Assembly: GCA_009841105.1 (NCBI GenBank)
Contig: VXMM01000039.1
Coordinates: 1-64,000, forward strand
DNA from: Acidimicrobiia bacterium
GTDB lineage: Bacteria > Actinomycetota > Acidimicrobiia > Spongiisociales > Spongiisociaceae
DNA: 64,000 nucleotides
Direction: 5' to 3'
Part shown: in pieces, positions 44,021-52,825 of the stretch
Layout of the letters: each line of letters opens with the position of its first letter
Numbering within the stretch: the first letter of the stretch is position 1
Position numbers and translations under genes: made by a program
Notes under the pieces: generated by a model
What the model was told of the DNA's origin: nothing
What the model saw: the letters and a program-made list of their open reading frames with translations, nothing else
The model's database searches: none

Positions 44021-44881
44021 CTAGGTAGGCTCCCTCATCCCAGCGGCTATGGCCGTGTTGTGCATGAGCATGGCCACGGTCATGGGACCGACGCCGCCGG
44101 GTACTGGGGTGATGGCGGACGCCACCTCGGCCACCTCGTCATACTTGACGTCTCCCACGAGCGAGCCCGCCTCGTTCCGGTTGATTCCGACGTCGATCAC
44201 CACGGCGCCCTCCCGGACGTAGCAGGCGGTCACCATCTCAGGCCTGCCGACCGCCACCACCAGGATGTCGGCCCGGCGGGCGACGCCGGCCAGGTCCGCC
44301 GTCCGGGAGTGGGCGATCGTGACCGTGGCGTCGGCGCCGCGCGCAGCCAAGAGCAACGCCAGGGGTCGCCCCACGAGGAAGGAACGTCCCACCACCACCA
44401 CGTTCGCACCCCGGATGGGGATACCGTAGTGCTGGAGGATGCGAAGGCATCCGCTCGGCGTGCAGGGGGCGAACACGGGACGATCCAGAACGATCATCCC
44501 GAGGTTGGTGGGATGAAGGCCGTCCACATCCTTGGCCGGATCGATCTCGAGCGCGGTGCCCTGGTCGTCCAATCCGTCCGGGAGGGGAAGCTGGAGCAGG
44601 ATGCCATCCACGGATGGATCGTCGTTGAGACCCCGGAGGAGGTCCACCACCCGGTCCTGGGACACGTCGCTGCCTAGTTCATGGTGGACGGAGCGAATGC
44701 CTACCTCCGCGGCCCGCCTGCGCTTGGACCGGACGTAGGCGGCCGAGGCAGGGTCATCCCCCACCAGCACGGTCGCCAGGGTGGTTTCCTTCCCCCGGTC
44801 GCGCAGGGCGGCCACCCGTTCGGCGGTCTCGTCCAGAACCTCTCGCGCCACTGCTTTGCCATCGAGGACCTGTGCGCCCAT
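44021..44881 (-). CDS. folD: Methylenetetrahydrofolate dehydrogenase/cyclohydrolase
   Basis: 286-residue bifunctional enzyme of one-carbon metabolism, making 10-formyl-THF for purine synthesis. AYVRSKRRRAAEVGI contains the YxxxK catalytic motif, LLQLPLPDGLDDQGTAL and DVDGLHPTN follow, then PCTPSGCLRIL, VVVVGRSFLVGRPLALLL and GGVGPMTVAMLMHNT. The ATG lies 15 nt after purH, whose substrate it supplies, so co-transcription makes sense. Larger readings upstream lie within purH. Confidence 0.95.
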   Translation of the reverse strand: MGAQVLDGKAVAREVLDETAERVAALRDRGKETTLATVLVGDDPASAAYVRSKRRRAAEVGIRSVHHELGSDVSQDRVVDLLRGLNDDPSVDGILLQLPLPDGLDDQGTALEIDPAKDVDGLHPTNLGMIVLDRPVFAPCTPSGCLRILQHYGIPIRGANVVVVGRSFLVGRPLALLLAARGADATVTIAHSRTADLAGVARRADILVVAVGRPEMVTACYVREGAVVIDVGINRNEAGSLVGDVKYDEVAEVASAITPVPGGVGPMTVAMLMHNTAIAAGMREPT

Positions 44882-44895
44882 CTGACCGTCCCTTC

Positions 44896-46434
44896 TCAGT
44901 GCCGGAATCGCCGCCGGCCGGTGAAGATCATCGATAGGCCGAGCCGATCCGCCGCCTCCACGACCGCCTGGTCGTTCACCGAGCCGCCGGGTTGGATGAT
45001 CAACTCTACGCCCGCGGATGCGGCCGCCTCTATCGCGTCGGCGAACGGGATGAACCCATCCGAGGCGCACACCCCGCCCGCCGCCCGTCCGGACGCCTTG
45101 CGGACAGCGATCTCCACCGCTCCCACCCGGTCCTGCTGCCCGCCGCCGATTCCCAAGGCGGTGCCGTTTCTGGCCAGGACCGCGGCATTGGAGGCCACGT
45201 GGGCGGCGACCCGCCACGCGAATTCGGCATCTTGCACCAGATGGCCGGGATCGCGCCGGCTCACCACCCGCCATCCGGACTTGCCCGATACGTCGGGTGA
45301 TGCGGCCTGCACCAGCCAGCCCCCTTCGATCTGGCGCACCGTCCGGCCGGCGCGCCGCGGAGCCGGAGCTTCGAGGACCCGGGTGCCGGCTCGCCGAGCC
45401 CGGATCCGCTCGACCACCCCCTCGGTATAACCGGGGGCGATGATGACATCCGCTTGCGGCGCCCCATCAACCAGCGCCGCCGTCTCGAGATCCGCCGGCC
45501 GGTTCAGGGCCACCACCCCGCCGAAGGCAGCCCTCTCGTCACACTCCAGCGCCTTGCGGTAGGCGCCGGCCGTGTCCTCTCCGATAGCGGCGCCGCACGG
45601 CCCGGCGTGCTTGATGATCGCCGCCGCCGGCTGATCACCGAGGTCGTGGACCAAGGCCCAGGCCGCTCCGGCATCCAGCAGGTTGAGGTAGCTCAGCGGC
45701 ACGCCCCCGTGCTGGACCACGGCGTTCCACCAATCCTCGGCATCCTCCGCAGAGCCGGGGGTCCCGACGCGCAGATAGCGGGCTGCCGGTTGATCGGGAT
45801 TCTCCCCGTAGCGGAGCACTGCGGCCCGCTCCAACGAAAGGTGGAGGGTCGGCGGGAGGAGGGTTTCCTCGTGGTGATCGTCGAGCCAGCTCACGATCGT
45901 TCCGTCATAGGCGGCGGTGCGGGCGAAGGCCTTCCTGGCCAGAGACCGGCGTGTCGGACCAGACAGCCACCCCCCGGAGCGGACCTCGTCGAGAACGGCC
46001 GCGTAATCCGACGGGTCGCATACCACCCCCACATGGTGATGGTTCTTGGCCGCTGCCCTAATGAGGGTGGGACCGCCGATGTCGATAGTCTCCACTCCGG
46101 GCTTGGCCTCGAAGGGGTAGAGGTTCACCACCACCAGGTCGATCGGATCGATCCCGTACCGATCCATGTCGGCCTGGTGTTCGGGGTCCGATCGATCGGC
46201 CAGGATGCCTCCGTGGACCTTCGGATGGAGCGTGACCACCCGGTGGCCCAGCATGGCCGGAAAGCCGGTGTGGTCGGCCAGGTCGGTGACCTCGAGTCCG
46301 GCACCCGCCAGGGCCGCGGCGGTCCCGCCGCTCGCCAGCAGCTGCCATCCCGCTTCGACCAGCCCGGTGGCGAACTCGACCAGCCCCGACTTGTCGAATA
46401 CCGACAGGAGTGCCCGGCGGTTCAAGCTCACCAC
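44896..46434 (-). CDS. purH: Bifunctional AICAR transformylase/IMP cyclohydrolase
   Basis: Last two steps of de novo IMP synthesis, 512 residues. The N-terminal MGS-like domain (LLSVFDKSGLVEFATGL, LASGGTAAALAGAGLEVTDL, VTLHPKVHGGILADR) is the cyclohydrolase. The transformylase follows with LRYGENPDQPAA, SYLNLLDAGAAW and IKHAGPCGAAIG; the usual KHxNPCG reads KHAGPCG, an Asn-to-Gly change. SDGFIPFADAIE and GGSVNDQAVVEAAD close the protein. Start is one of two adjacent GTG codons. folD is downstream. Confidence 0.94.
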   Translation of the reverse strand: MVSLNRRALLSVFDKSGLVEFATGLVEAGWQLLASGGTAAALAGAGLEVTDLADHTGFPAMLGHRVVTLHPKVHGGILADRSDPEHQADMDRYGIDPIDLVVVNLYPFEAKPGVETIDIGGPTLIRAAAKNHHHVGVVCDPSDYAAVLDEVRSGGWLSGPTRRSLARKAFARTAAYDGTIVSWLDDHHEETLLPPTLHLSLERAAVLRYGENPDQPAARYLRVGTPGSAEDAEDWWNAVVQHGGVPLSYLNLLDAGAAWALVHDLGDQPAAAIIKHAGPCGAAIGEDTAGAYRKALECDERAAFGGVVALNRPADLETAALVDGAPQADVIIAPGYTEGVVERIRARRAGTRVLEAPAPRRAGRTVRQIEGGWLVQAASPDVSGKSGWRVVSRRDPGHLVQDAEFAWRVAAHVASNAAVLARNGTALGIGGGQQDRVGAVEIAVRKASGRAAGGVCASDGFIPFADAIEAAASAGVELIIQPGGSVNDQAVVEAADRLGLSMIFTGRRRFRH

Positions 46435-46491
46435 CCCCAGGATCGGAAGGGCGGTGGTGAGATCCGCTTCAGCAAGCCGGCGCCCGGATCA

Positions 46492-47376
46492 TCAGAGGTC
46501 GGCGACCACTTCCACCATGAGGCTCCCGGCCTCCGCCGGGCTCTCCCCCACCCGCACACCGGCTGCGCCCAGAGTCTCGATCTTGGCGGCTGCGGTTCCC
46601 TTCCCGCCCGAGACGATGGCCCCGGCATGGCCCATCTTCTTGCCCGGTGGAGCGGTGATCCCGGCGATGTAGGCAACCACCGGTTTGGTCATGTGTTCGG
46701 CGATGAACGCGGCCGCCTCCTCCTCCGCCGACCCGCCGATCTCCCCAATCATCATCACAGCGCTGGTCTCGGGGTCTTCCTCGAAAGCGGCCAGGCAGTC
46801 GGTAAAGGACGTCCCGGGAACCGGATCACCGCCGATCCCCACGCAGGTGGTAACCCCGATCCCGGCCTGCTTCAGTTCGTAGAGGGCCTGGTAGGTGAGG
46901 GTGCCGGAGCGGCTGACCAGGCCTACCGGGCCGCCGGGCAGGGCGATGTCGCCGGCGGTGATGCCGACATTGGCCTTGCCGGGGCTGATCAGACCGGGAC
47001 AGTTGGGACCGATCACCCGGACCTCCGGGTGATCACGCCCGAGCTTGCCGCCCAGCCAGGCCTCGTCCTTGGCAGGCACGCCCTCGGTGATCACCACCAC
47101 CAGGGTCACGCCTCCCTCGGCCGCCTCCACCACCGCACCCCTGACGTAGGGGGCGGGAACGAACACGCAGGAAACGTCAGCGCGGGTGGCCTCCACCGCG
47201 TCCCCGACCGTGGCGAAAACCGGGATGCCCTCCACCGAGGTCCCGGCCTTGGACGGGTTGGTACCGGCCACAACCCGGGTGCCGTAGGCGCGGTTCCGGA
47301 GCGCATGGAAGCGGCCGGCGCGCCCGGTCAGCCCCTGGTAGACCACCCTGCTGCGCTCGTCCAGCCAGATGCTCAT
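46492..47376 (-). CDS. sucD: Succinyl-CoA synthetase alpha subunit
   Basis: 294-residue subunit carrying the phosphohistidine. VYQGLTGRAGRFHALRN at the N-terminus, IPVFATVGDAVEATRADVS, VVITEGVPAKDE, GPNCPGLISPGKANVGI and GHAGAIVSGGKGTAAAK, in which the active-site His sits. Its ATG overlaps the sucC stop (ATGA), so the two subunits are translationally coupled. Forms ATP or GTP from succinyl-CoA in the TCA cycle. Confidence 0.95.
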   Translation of the reverse strand: MSIWLDERSRVVYQGLTGRAGRFHALRNRAYGTRVVAGTNPSKAGTSVEGIPVFATVGDAVEATRADVSCVFVPAPYVRGAVVEAAEGGVTLVVVITEGVPAKDEAWLGGKLGRDHPEVRVIGPNCPGLISPGKANVGITAGDIALPGGPVGLVSRSGTLTYQALYELKQAGIGVTTCVGIGGDPVPGTSFTDCLAAFEEDPETSAVMMIGEIGGSAEEEAAAFIAEHMTKPVVAYIAGITAPPGKKMGHAGAIVSGGKGTAAAKIETLGAAGVRVGESPAEAGSLMVEVVADL

Positions 47377-48518
47377 CCACTACCCGCTATCTCCACGGCG
47401 CGGGCGGCGCCGCCGGACATCGAATCGGCCATCATCAGCATCTCCGATAGCTGGGGCGCCACCATCGCCCGGCCCTGGTCGGCGTTGGTGCCATCGAGCC
47501 GCAGAACGATGGGGGCTCGCAACTCGACCCGATCCAGCGCGTCGAGGATGCCCTGGGCCACCACCTCTCCCTGCACGATCCCGCCGAAGATGTTGATGAA
47601 GATCGCCTTGACCGACGGGTCGTTGTTGATGACCCGGAGTGCGGCGGCCATCGTGTCTACGTCCGCGCCCCCGCCGATGTCGAGGAAGTTGGCGGCCGCG
47701 CCGCCGGCTTGGGCGACCACGTCCACCGTGCTCATGGCCAGCCCGGCGCCGTTGGCTATCACGCCCACCGTTCCGTCGAGCCCCACGTACTGCAGGCCCA
47801 GGGCATGGGCCGATGCCTCGCGCTCGTCCCGGGGTTGGGTAGCGTCATAGGCGCTGTACTCGGGATGGCGGAACAGCGAGTTGTCGTCCAGGGTTACCTT
47901 GGCATCGAGCACACGGACCCGTCCGTCGGTCGTCAGGATCAGGGGATTGATCTCGACCAGGTCGGCGTCACCATCCACGAAGGCCTGGTAGAGCTGGAGC
48001 AGCACCTCCACCAGTTCGTCGGCGGCCGTTTCGTCGAGCCGGGCGGCTCGGACCCACCCCCGGACTTCGGACTCGCCCAGACCCTCGACGGGATCCACCC
48101 AGATCCTGGCGATGCTGCCGGGGTCCGACTCCGCCACCGCCTCGATGTCCACCCCGCCCCGGGCGGACAGCATGCCCAGATAGCGGCCGCCGGAACGGTC
48201 AAGAGTGAAGCTGGCGTAGTACTCGGCGGCGATCCGGGCGGCTGCTTCCACGAGGACGCAACCCACAGTGTGGCCCCCGATGTCCATGCCCAGGATGGAC
48301 TCGGCGGCGGCTGCCACCTCCTCGGCGTCCTGGGCCAACCTGATGCCGCCGGCCTTGCCTCGGCCTCCGATGTGGACCTGGGCCTTCACCACCACTGGGT
48401 AACCGAGCCGGTCCGCTATCTCACGCGCCCCGGGCACTCCTCGAGCTACGAAACCGGGCGACACGGGAAGCCCGTACCGACCGAAGAATTCTTTTCCCTG
48501 GTGCTCGAGCAGATCCAC
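47373..48518 (-). CDS. sucC: Succinyl-CoA synthetase beta subunit
   Basis: 381-residue ATP-grasp subunit: LLEHQGKEFFGRYGLPVSPG, VVKAQVHIGGRGKAGGIRLA, VDGDADLVEINPLILTTDGRVRVLDAKVTLDDN, FLDIGGGADVDTMAAALRVI and FINIFGGIVQGEVVAQGI. The start is GTG. A TAGAAT hexamer lies eight bases upstream, so the sucCD transcript may have no 5' leader. The order is sucC-sucD followed by purH after 57 nt. Confidence 0.95.
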   Translation of the reverse strand: MDLLEHQGKEFFGRYGLPVSPGFVARGVPGAREIADRLGYPVVVKAQVHIGGRGKAGGIRLAQDAEEVAAAAESILGMDIGGHTVGCVLVEAAARIAAEYYASFTLDRSGGRYLGMLSARGGVDIEAVAESDPGSIARIWVDPVEGLGESEVRGWVRAARLDETAADELVEVLLQLYQAFVDGDADLVEINPLILTTDGRVRVLDAKVTLDDNSLFRHPEYSAYDATQPRDEREASAHALGLQYVGLDGTVGVIANGAGLAMSTVDVVAQAGGAAANFLDIGGGADVDTMAAALRVINNDPSVKAIFINIFGGIVQGEVVAQGILDALDRVELRAPIVLRLDGTNADQGRAMVAPQLSEMLMMADSMSGGAARAVEIAGSG

Positions 48519-48526
48519 GGACCGTG

Positions 48527-48532
48527 ATTCTA
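48527..48532 (-). promoter_or_regulatory. Possible -10 element (TAGAAT) of sucCD
   Basis: On the minus strand TAGAAT is separated by eight bases from the sucC GTG; no ribosome-binding site is visible, so the transcript could be leaderless. Confidence 0.4.
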
Positions 48533-48627
48533 TCCGGGTGCCAGACGGTCTTGATCAGCGGAGAGGGCGGCCTTCGTGCCCGCCGATCTGCCGGAGCTAA
48601 TCACCACCCGACGGTGCGGCCCGCTGG

Positions 48628-48768
48628 TCAGATCCGAATCGGCCTCGAGGCGGTCACGTGTTGGACATCTTCGTCCGTGGTCTCGGCCATCAGCAACGCG
48701 AGATCCTCGGTCAGGCCCGGATCGGCTTGGTAGGGCAGGACGTCGCGGATGAACTGATCGCGGCACAC
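48628..48768 (-). CDS. Possible 46-residue small protein
   Basis: Starting at a GTG, the frame reads VCRDQFIRDVLPYQADPGLT and on to HVTASRPIRI. It uses G or C in most third codon positions, as real genes here do, and has a plausible amphipathic, acidic composition (E, D, L, A-rich centre). It lies 61 nt after the B12-binding-domain gene on the same strand. No Shine-Dalgarno is evident and the open frame continues upstream without a start, so it could equally be the remnant C-terminus of a degraded gene. No family recognised. Confidence 0.3.
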   Translation of the reverse strand: MCRDQFIRDVLPYQADPGLTEDLALLMAETTDEDVQHVTASRPIRI

Positions 48769-48829
48769 CCACGTCGGGCGCCGGGCGCCTTGCTCCGATC
48801 CGGCGACCGGGCGTCCCCGCGCTCTTTCC

Positions 48830-49222
48830 TCACCGGGAGCGGACGTTGGACTCGACCCATCGGGTCACCTCGGCCAGGGGGGTTCCGGGGGTGAAGATCG
48901 CCGCCATCCCCTGCTCCTTGAGCATCTCGGCATCACGTTCGGGGACAATCCCGCCGCCGAAGACCACGATGTCGTCCGCAGCCCGCTCCCGGAGCAGCTC
49001 GAGGACCGCGGGGAAGAGGGTCATGTGGGCGCCAGACAGGGCCGAGAGACCGATGGCGTTCACGTCCTCCTGGATGGCGATCTCGACGATCTGGGTCGGA
49101 GTCTGGTGAAGTCCGGAGTAGATGACCTCGTTCCCCGCATCCCGGAGCGCCCTGGCCACCACCTTGGCGCCCCGGTCATGACCGTCCAGGCCGGGCTTGG
49201 CAACCAGGATCCGTCGAGGCAT
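48830..49222 (-). CDS. Stand-alone cobalamin-binding domain protein (methylmalonyl-CoA mutase C-terminal type)
   Basis: A 130-residue B12-binding Rossmann domain like the C-terminal part of methylmalonyl-CoA mutase. [22 protein letters not shown] contains the D-x-H-x-x-G motif whose His replaces the base below cobalt; [25 protein letters not shown] and [12 protein letters not shown] complete the fold. The catalytic TIM-barrel subunit is not nearby; in several bacteria it is encoded as a separate gene. It is 19 nt after transaldolase. Confidence 0.88.
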   Translation of the reverse strand: MPRRILVAKPGLDGHDRGAKVVARALRDAGNEVIYSGLHQTPTQIVEIAIQEDVNAIGLSALSGAHMTLFPAVLELLRERAADDIVVFGGGIVPERDAEMLKEQGMAAIFTPGTPLAEVTRWVESNVRSR

Positions 49223-49240
49223 GAGAGGCCCGGCCGCCCG

Positions 49241-50377
49241 TTACTTGCCGGGGGCGCCCGGGAGGGACATGGCCCGCTTCCGCTCGATGTCGCTGATCAT
49301 CTCCCGGAAGGAAACCGCGAAACTGCTCACACCGTCCCGCTCCAGCTTGGCCGTGACGTCGTCGTAGTCGACCCCAACCGCCTCGAGGTCCTCCAGCACC
49401 AGCACCCCGTCCGCCAGTTGGTTGATACCCAGCACGTCCGGGGCATCCGGCCCGTGATCCTGGTAGGCGGCGATGGCCGATTCGGGCAGGGTGTTGACCG
49501 TCTCGGGCGCCACCAGCGTGTCGATGTAGAGGGTTTTGGAGTAGGCCGGGTTCTTGGTGGAGGTGGATGCCCAGAGCGGCTTCTGGACGTTGGCGCCGCT
49601 CCGGCGAAGCCGGTACCAGCGGTCGGAAGAGAAGGCCCGCAGGAACTCCAGGTAGGCCACCCGAGCGTTGGCGACCGCGGTGTGGCCCTCCAGCGCTCCC
49701 GCCTCGGGGGTGTCGATCCGGCCGAGGCGCTTGTCCACCTCGGTGTCGAAGCGGGAGACGAAGAACGAGGCCACCGAGTTGACGGATGCCGGGTCACCGC
49801 CCGCCGCCCGGAACCTCTCCAGCCCGCTCATGTAGGCGTCGATCACCGCCAGGTAGCGCTCCAGCGAGAAGATGAGCGTCACGTTCACCGAAATGCCCTC
49901 CGCGATAGCAGCCTCTATTGCGGTGAGACCTGGCCGGGTCGCCGGTATCTTGATGAGCAGGTTGGGCCGGTCGACCCGCTTCACCCAGTCACGAGCCTCC
50001 GCGACTGTAGCCTCCGCCTCGTGGGCCAACTCCGGCGACACCTCGACCGACACGAATCCGTCCAGGCCGCCGGACCGGCGGTGGGTGGGCGCCATGACGT
50101 CGCAGGCCCGGCGGATGTCACGGGTGACCAACGCCGTGTATATCTCGTCAACACCCGCATCGTGGGAAACCAGTTCGTCGATCTGGGTGTCGTAGGAATC
50201 ACCGGACAGCATCGCCTTGGCGAAGATCGTGGGGTTGGAGGTGATCCCGGTGATCCCGGCCTCCACGTATCGCTCCAGCTCGCCTGATCGGAGCATCTCC
50301 CTGGAAATGGAGTCGAGCCACACCGACTGCCCCAGCGCACCGAGGGCACGCAGCCTCGAGCCTCTCTCTCCGTTCAC
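49241..50377 (-). CDS. tal: Transaldolase
   Basis: Non-oxidative pentose phosphate enzyme, 378 residues, of the long actinobacterial type. SVWLDSISREML, GITGITSNPTIFAKAM, VSVEVSPELAHEA, NLLIKIPATRPGLTAIEAAIAEGISVNVTLIFSLERY with the Schiff-base Lys in IKIP, VASFFVSRFDTEVDKRL and LWASTSTKNPAYSKTLYIDTLVAPETVNTLPE. I chose the GTG with GGGAGG upstream over a longer open frame. The B12-domain gene follows at 19 nt. Confidence 0.95.
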   Translation of the reverse strand: MNGERGSRLRALGALGQSVWLDSISREMLRSGELERYVEAGITGITSNPTIFAKAMLSGDSYDTQIDELVSHDAGVDEIYTALVTRDIRRACDVMAPTHRRSGGLDGFVSVEVSPELAHEAEATVAEARDWVKRVDRPNLLIKIPATRPGLTAIEAAIAEGISVNVTLIFSLERYLAVIDAYMSGLERFRAAGGDPASVNSVASFFVSRFDTEVDKRLGRIDTPEAGALEGHTAVANARVAYLEFLRAFSSDRWYRLRRSGANVQKPLWASTSTKNPAYSKTLYIDTLVAPETVNTLPESAIAAYQDHGPDAPDVLGINQLADGVLVLEDLEAVGVDYDDVTAKLERDGVSSFAVSFREMISDIERKRAMSLPGAPGK

Positions 50378-50530
50378 GTCCTGCCTCCCCGATCTCACGC
50401 GGTCACCCCGTCGGGACTTCCGCACGAGGCCTCCCAACGGTAATACGTACCGCTCGCCTGGGATACACCAGTAAGCGTACGTACCTCGGAGACCGGGCTG
50501 TGGTGTGCCGTACTGGTAACCAGGTCATTC

Positions 50531-50547
50531 CAGTGCTACCAGCACTG
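50531..50547 (-). terminator. Hairpin downstream of pcrA
   Basis: CAGTGCT-ACC-AGCACTG is a perfect 7-bp inverted repeat with a three-base loop, ~35 bases after the pcrA stop. No T-run follows. A run of heptamers lies between it and the stop codon. Confidence 0.5.
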
Positions 50548-50551
50548 ATCC

Positions 50552-50579
50552 ACTAGAAACTACCAACTAGTAACTAAAG
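50552..50579. repeat. 7-bp-periodic intergenic repeat (copy H4)
   Basis: Four heptamers (ACTAGAA, ACTACCA, ACTAGTA, ACTAAAG) followed by CTAG, directly after the pcrA stop codon. Each unit starts ACTA. Confidence 0.55.
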
Positions 50580-52823
50580 CTAGACCTTTTCCAGCGGGGC
50601 CCAGTGGACCAGGAGCCGCTTCGTGCCCTTGCCCGGAAACTCCACCTCGGCCTGGGCGCCGTCACCGGCGCCGGCCACCCGGACCACCCGGCCGAGACCC
50701 CAGACCTCGTGACGCACCAGATCGCCCGCAGCCAACTCGGTACGGAGCGGCGCCGGCCGGCGCCCGCCCATCGACTCCCGCCGGCGATCCCTCAGGCGCC
50801 TTCCCAGCTTGCTGACCAGGCCGACCGGGATCTCTCTCAGGAACCGCGACGGCGGGTTGTAGGTGGACATCCCGTACAGCATGCGGGACTGGGAGGCCGT
50901 CAGGTAGAGGCGCTCTTGGGCCCGGGTGACACCGACGTAGCACAGCCGGCGCTCCTCCTCGAGCTCGTCATGATCCGTGAGCGCCCGCGCATGCGGGAAG
51001 ACCCCGTCCTCCATGCCCACGATGAACACCACCGGGAACTCGAGACCCTTGGCGTTGTGCAGGGTCATGAGGGTCACCGCTCCGCCCTCGCCATCGAGCT
51101 CGTCGGTATCGCTCACCAGGCTTACCGACTCCAGGAATTGCTCCACCAGGCGCATGCCTTCCGGTTCTTCCCCCTCGTCGGCCAGGGCGGCCAGTTCGTA
51201 CTCCTCGGCCCCGGAAAGGAGCTCGCGCAGGTTTTCGGCCCTGCCCTGTGCTTCGGGGGTGCGCTCCGCCTCGACCGCCTCGAGGTAGCCCACCTCCTCC
51301 AGCACCGCCCTCACGGCTGCGGCGGGACCCGACCCGCACGCCTCCGCGACCTTCTCCATCTCGCTCAGGAAGGAGTCGATGGCCGCGTGGGCCCGTTTCG
51401 CCAGGGAGTGGTTCTCCGCATGGCGCCGTACCGCGTCGAAGAACGTGATCTCCTCCATCTCGGCGAACCAGTCCAACCAACCGATCGTCACTCGGCCGAT
51501 CCCCCGCCGCGGTAGGTTGATGATCCGGCGCGCGGAGACCCCGTCGGCCGGGTTGGCCAGCACCCTCAGGTAGGCCAGCACGTCCTTGATCTCGCGCCGC
51601 TCGTAGAACCGCACCGTACCGATCACCTTGTAGGCTACGCCGAAGCGGGCGAAGCTCTCCTCCACGGCCCGGCTCTGGGCGTTGACCCGGTAGAAGACCG
51701 CCATTCGAGACAGGTCGAACCCCTCTCTCGACAACTTTCCGATCTCCTCGGCCACGAACCCGCCCTCGTCGGCCTCGTCCTCAGCGGTGAACAGCGAGAT
51801 GGGAGCACCCTGGCCGAGGTCGCTCCACAGCCGCTTGGGCCGGCGGCGCCCGTTGTGGGAGATCACCGCGTTGGCAGCCTCCAGGATGGTCTGGGTGGAG
51901 CGGTAGTTCTGGTCGAGCACCACCACCCGAGCCTGGGGGTAGTCCCGCTCGAAGTTGAGGATGTTGCGGATGTCGGCGCCGCGGAACCTGTAGATCGACT
52001 GATCGGAGTCCCCGACCGCGCAGATATTGGCTCGCTCCCCACCGAGTTGCCTGACCAGCACGTACTGGGCGCGGTTGGTGTCCTGGAACTCGTCGACATG
52101 GAGGTACCGGAGGCGCTCCCGGTAGTGATCCAGCACGTCCGGGAAGGCGTCGAATAGCTCCGTTGCGACCATCAGGAGGTCGTCGAAGTCCATTGCCGAG
52201 TTCCTCAACAGCTGCTCCTGGTAGAGCCGGTAGATGTCAGCCTCGATCTCGTGCCGGAAGTTCCCCCCCTGTTCCCGGAAGCTCTCGTAGTCGACCAACT
52301 CGTTCTTGGCGTTGGAGATCTTGGCTCGTATCGCTCGGGGCTGGAACTTCTTCGGATCCAGGCGCAGGTCGCGGACCACCTGGCTGATCGCCCGGAGCGA
52401 GTCCTGGGCGTCATAGATCGTGAACCGTGACGAGTAGCCCAGCCGGGGCGCCTCCCTACGCAGGATCCGCACGCACGCCGAGTGGAAGGTGGATATCCAC
52501 ATCCCCGTGGCGATCGGACCGACCAGCCTCCCAACCCGCTCCTTCATCTCACCGGCAGCCTTGTTGGTGAAGGTGATCGCAAGCACCTCCCAGGGGGCCA
52601 CCCCGAGGTCGCGGATCAGGTGGGCAACCCGGTAGGTGAGCACCCTGGTCTTGCCCGAGCCGGCGCCCGCGACCACCAGCACGGGACCCTCCGTGGCAGC
52701 CACCGCCTCCCGCTGCGTCGGGCTGAGATCGGCGAACAGCGGAGAGTCCGCTGGGTCGCCCGGAGCGGTGTCTGTTGCGAGCATCTGGACCATCCCGGTC
52801 ATGTTAACCGGTGCCCATGACAT
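50580..52823 (-). CDS. pcrA: UvrD/PcrA/Rep-family DNA helicase
   Basis: A superfamily 1 3'-5' helicase of ~747 residues for repair and replication-fork maintenance. Q motif and Walker A: LSPTQREAVAATEG and VVAGAGSGKTRVLTYR; then AITFTNKAAGEMKER, VDEFQDTNRAQY (DExx box), AVGDSDQSIYRFRGADI, VLDQNYRSTQTIL, VMTLHNAKGLEFPVVFI-like LMTLHNAKGLEFPVVFIVGM and the C-terminal VTRAQERLYLTASQSR. The final ~60 residues form the Tudor-like RNA-polymerase-contact domain seen in PcrA. The start is uncertain among ATG codons at 52823, 52802, 52793 and 52784. A palindrome shared with whiB lies just upstream. Confidence 0.92.
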   Translation of the reverse strand: MSWAPVNMTGMVQMLATDTAPGDPADSPLFADLSPTQREAVAATEGPVLVVAGAGSGKTRVLTYRVAHLIRDLGVAPWEVLAITFTNKAAGEMKERVGRLVGPIATGMWISTFHSACVRILRREAPRLGYSSRFTIYDAQDSLRAISQVVRDLRLDPKKFQPRAIRAKISNAKNELVDYESFREQGGNFRHEIEADIYRLYQEQLLRNSAMDFDDLLMVATELFDAFPDVLDHYRERLRYLHVDEFQDTNRAQYVLVRQLGGERANICAVGDSDQSIYRFRGADIRNILNFERDYPQARVVVLDQNYRSTQTILEAANAVISHNGRRRPKRLWSDLGQGAPISLFTAEDEADEGGFVAEEIGKLSREGFDLSRMAVFYRVNAQSRAVEESFARFGVAYKVIGTVRFYERREIKDVLAYLRVLANPADGVSARRIINLPRRGIGRVTIGWLDWFAEMEEITFFDAVRRHAENHSLAKRAHAAIDSFLSEMEKVAEACGSGPAAAVRAVLEEVGYLEAVEAERTPEAQGRAENLRELLSGAEEYELAALADEGEEPEGMRLVEQFLESVSLVSDTDELDGEGGAVTLMTLHNAKGLEFPVVFIVGMEDGVFPHARALTDHDELEEERRLCYVGVTRAQERLYLTASQSRMLYGMSTYNPPSRFLREIPVGLVSKLGRRLRDRRRESMGGRRPAPLRTELAAGDLVRHEVWGLGRVVRVAGAGDGAQAEVEFPGKGTKRLLVHWAPLEKV

Positions 52824-52825
52824 GT

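Larger units (their letters stand above)
48519..48829. other. 311-nt gap with no confident gene
   Basis: Contains a possible sucC promoter at its left end, one open minus-strand frame with protein-like composition (listed separately) and nothing else I can name: no hairpin with a T-tract, no tRNA-like fold and no copy of the dispersed repeats. Confidence 0.5.

Noticed and set aside
45454-47850. Long plus-strand open frame (~798 codons)
   Set aside because: Lies opposite purH and the sucCD genes, which have full family motifs; high-GC shadow reading with no recognisable motif.
50452-50530. Possible tRNA or riboswitch in the tal upstream gap
   Set aside because: Short local palindromes (GTACGTAC, GGTAACC) but no cloverleaf or conserved riboswitch core.
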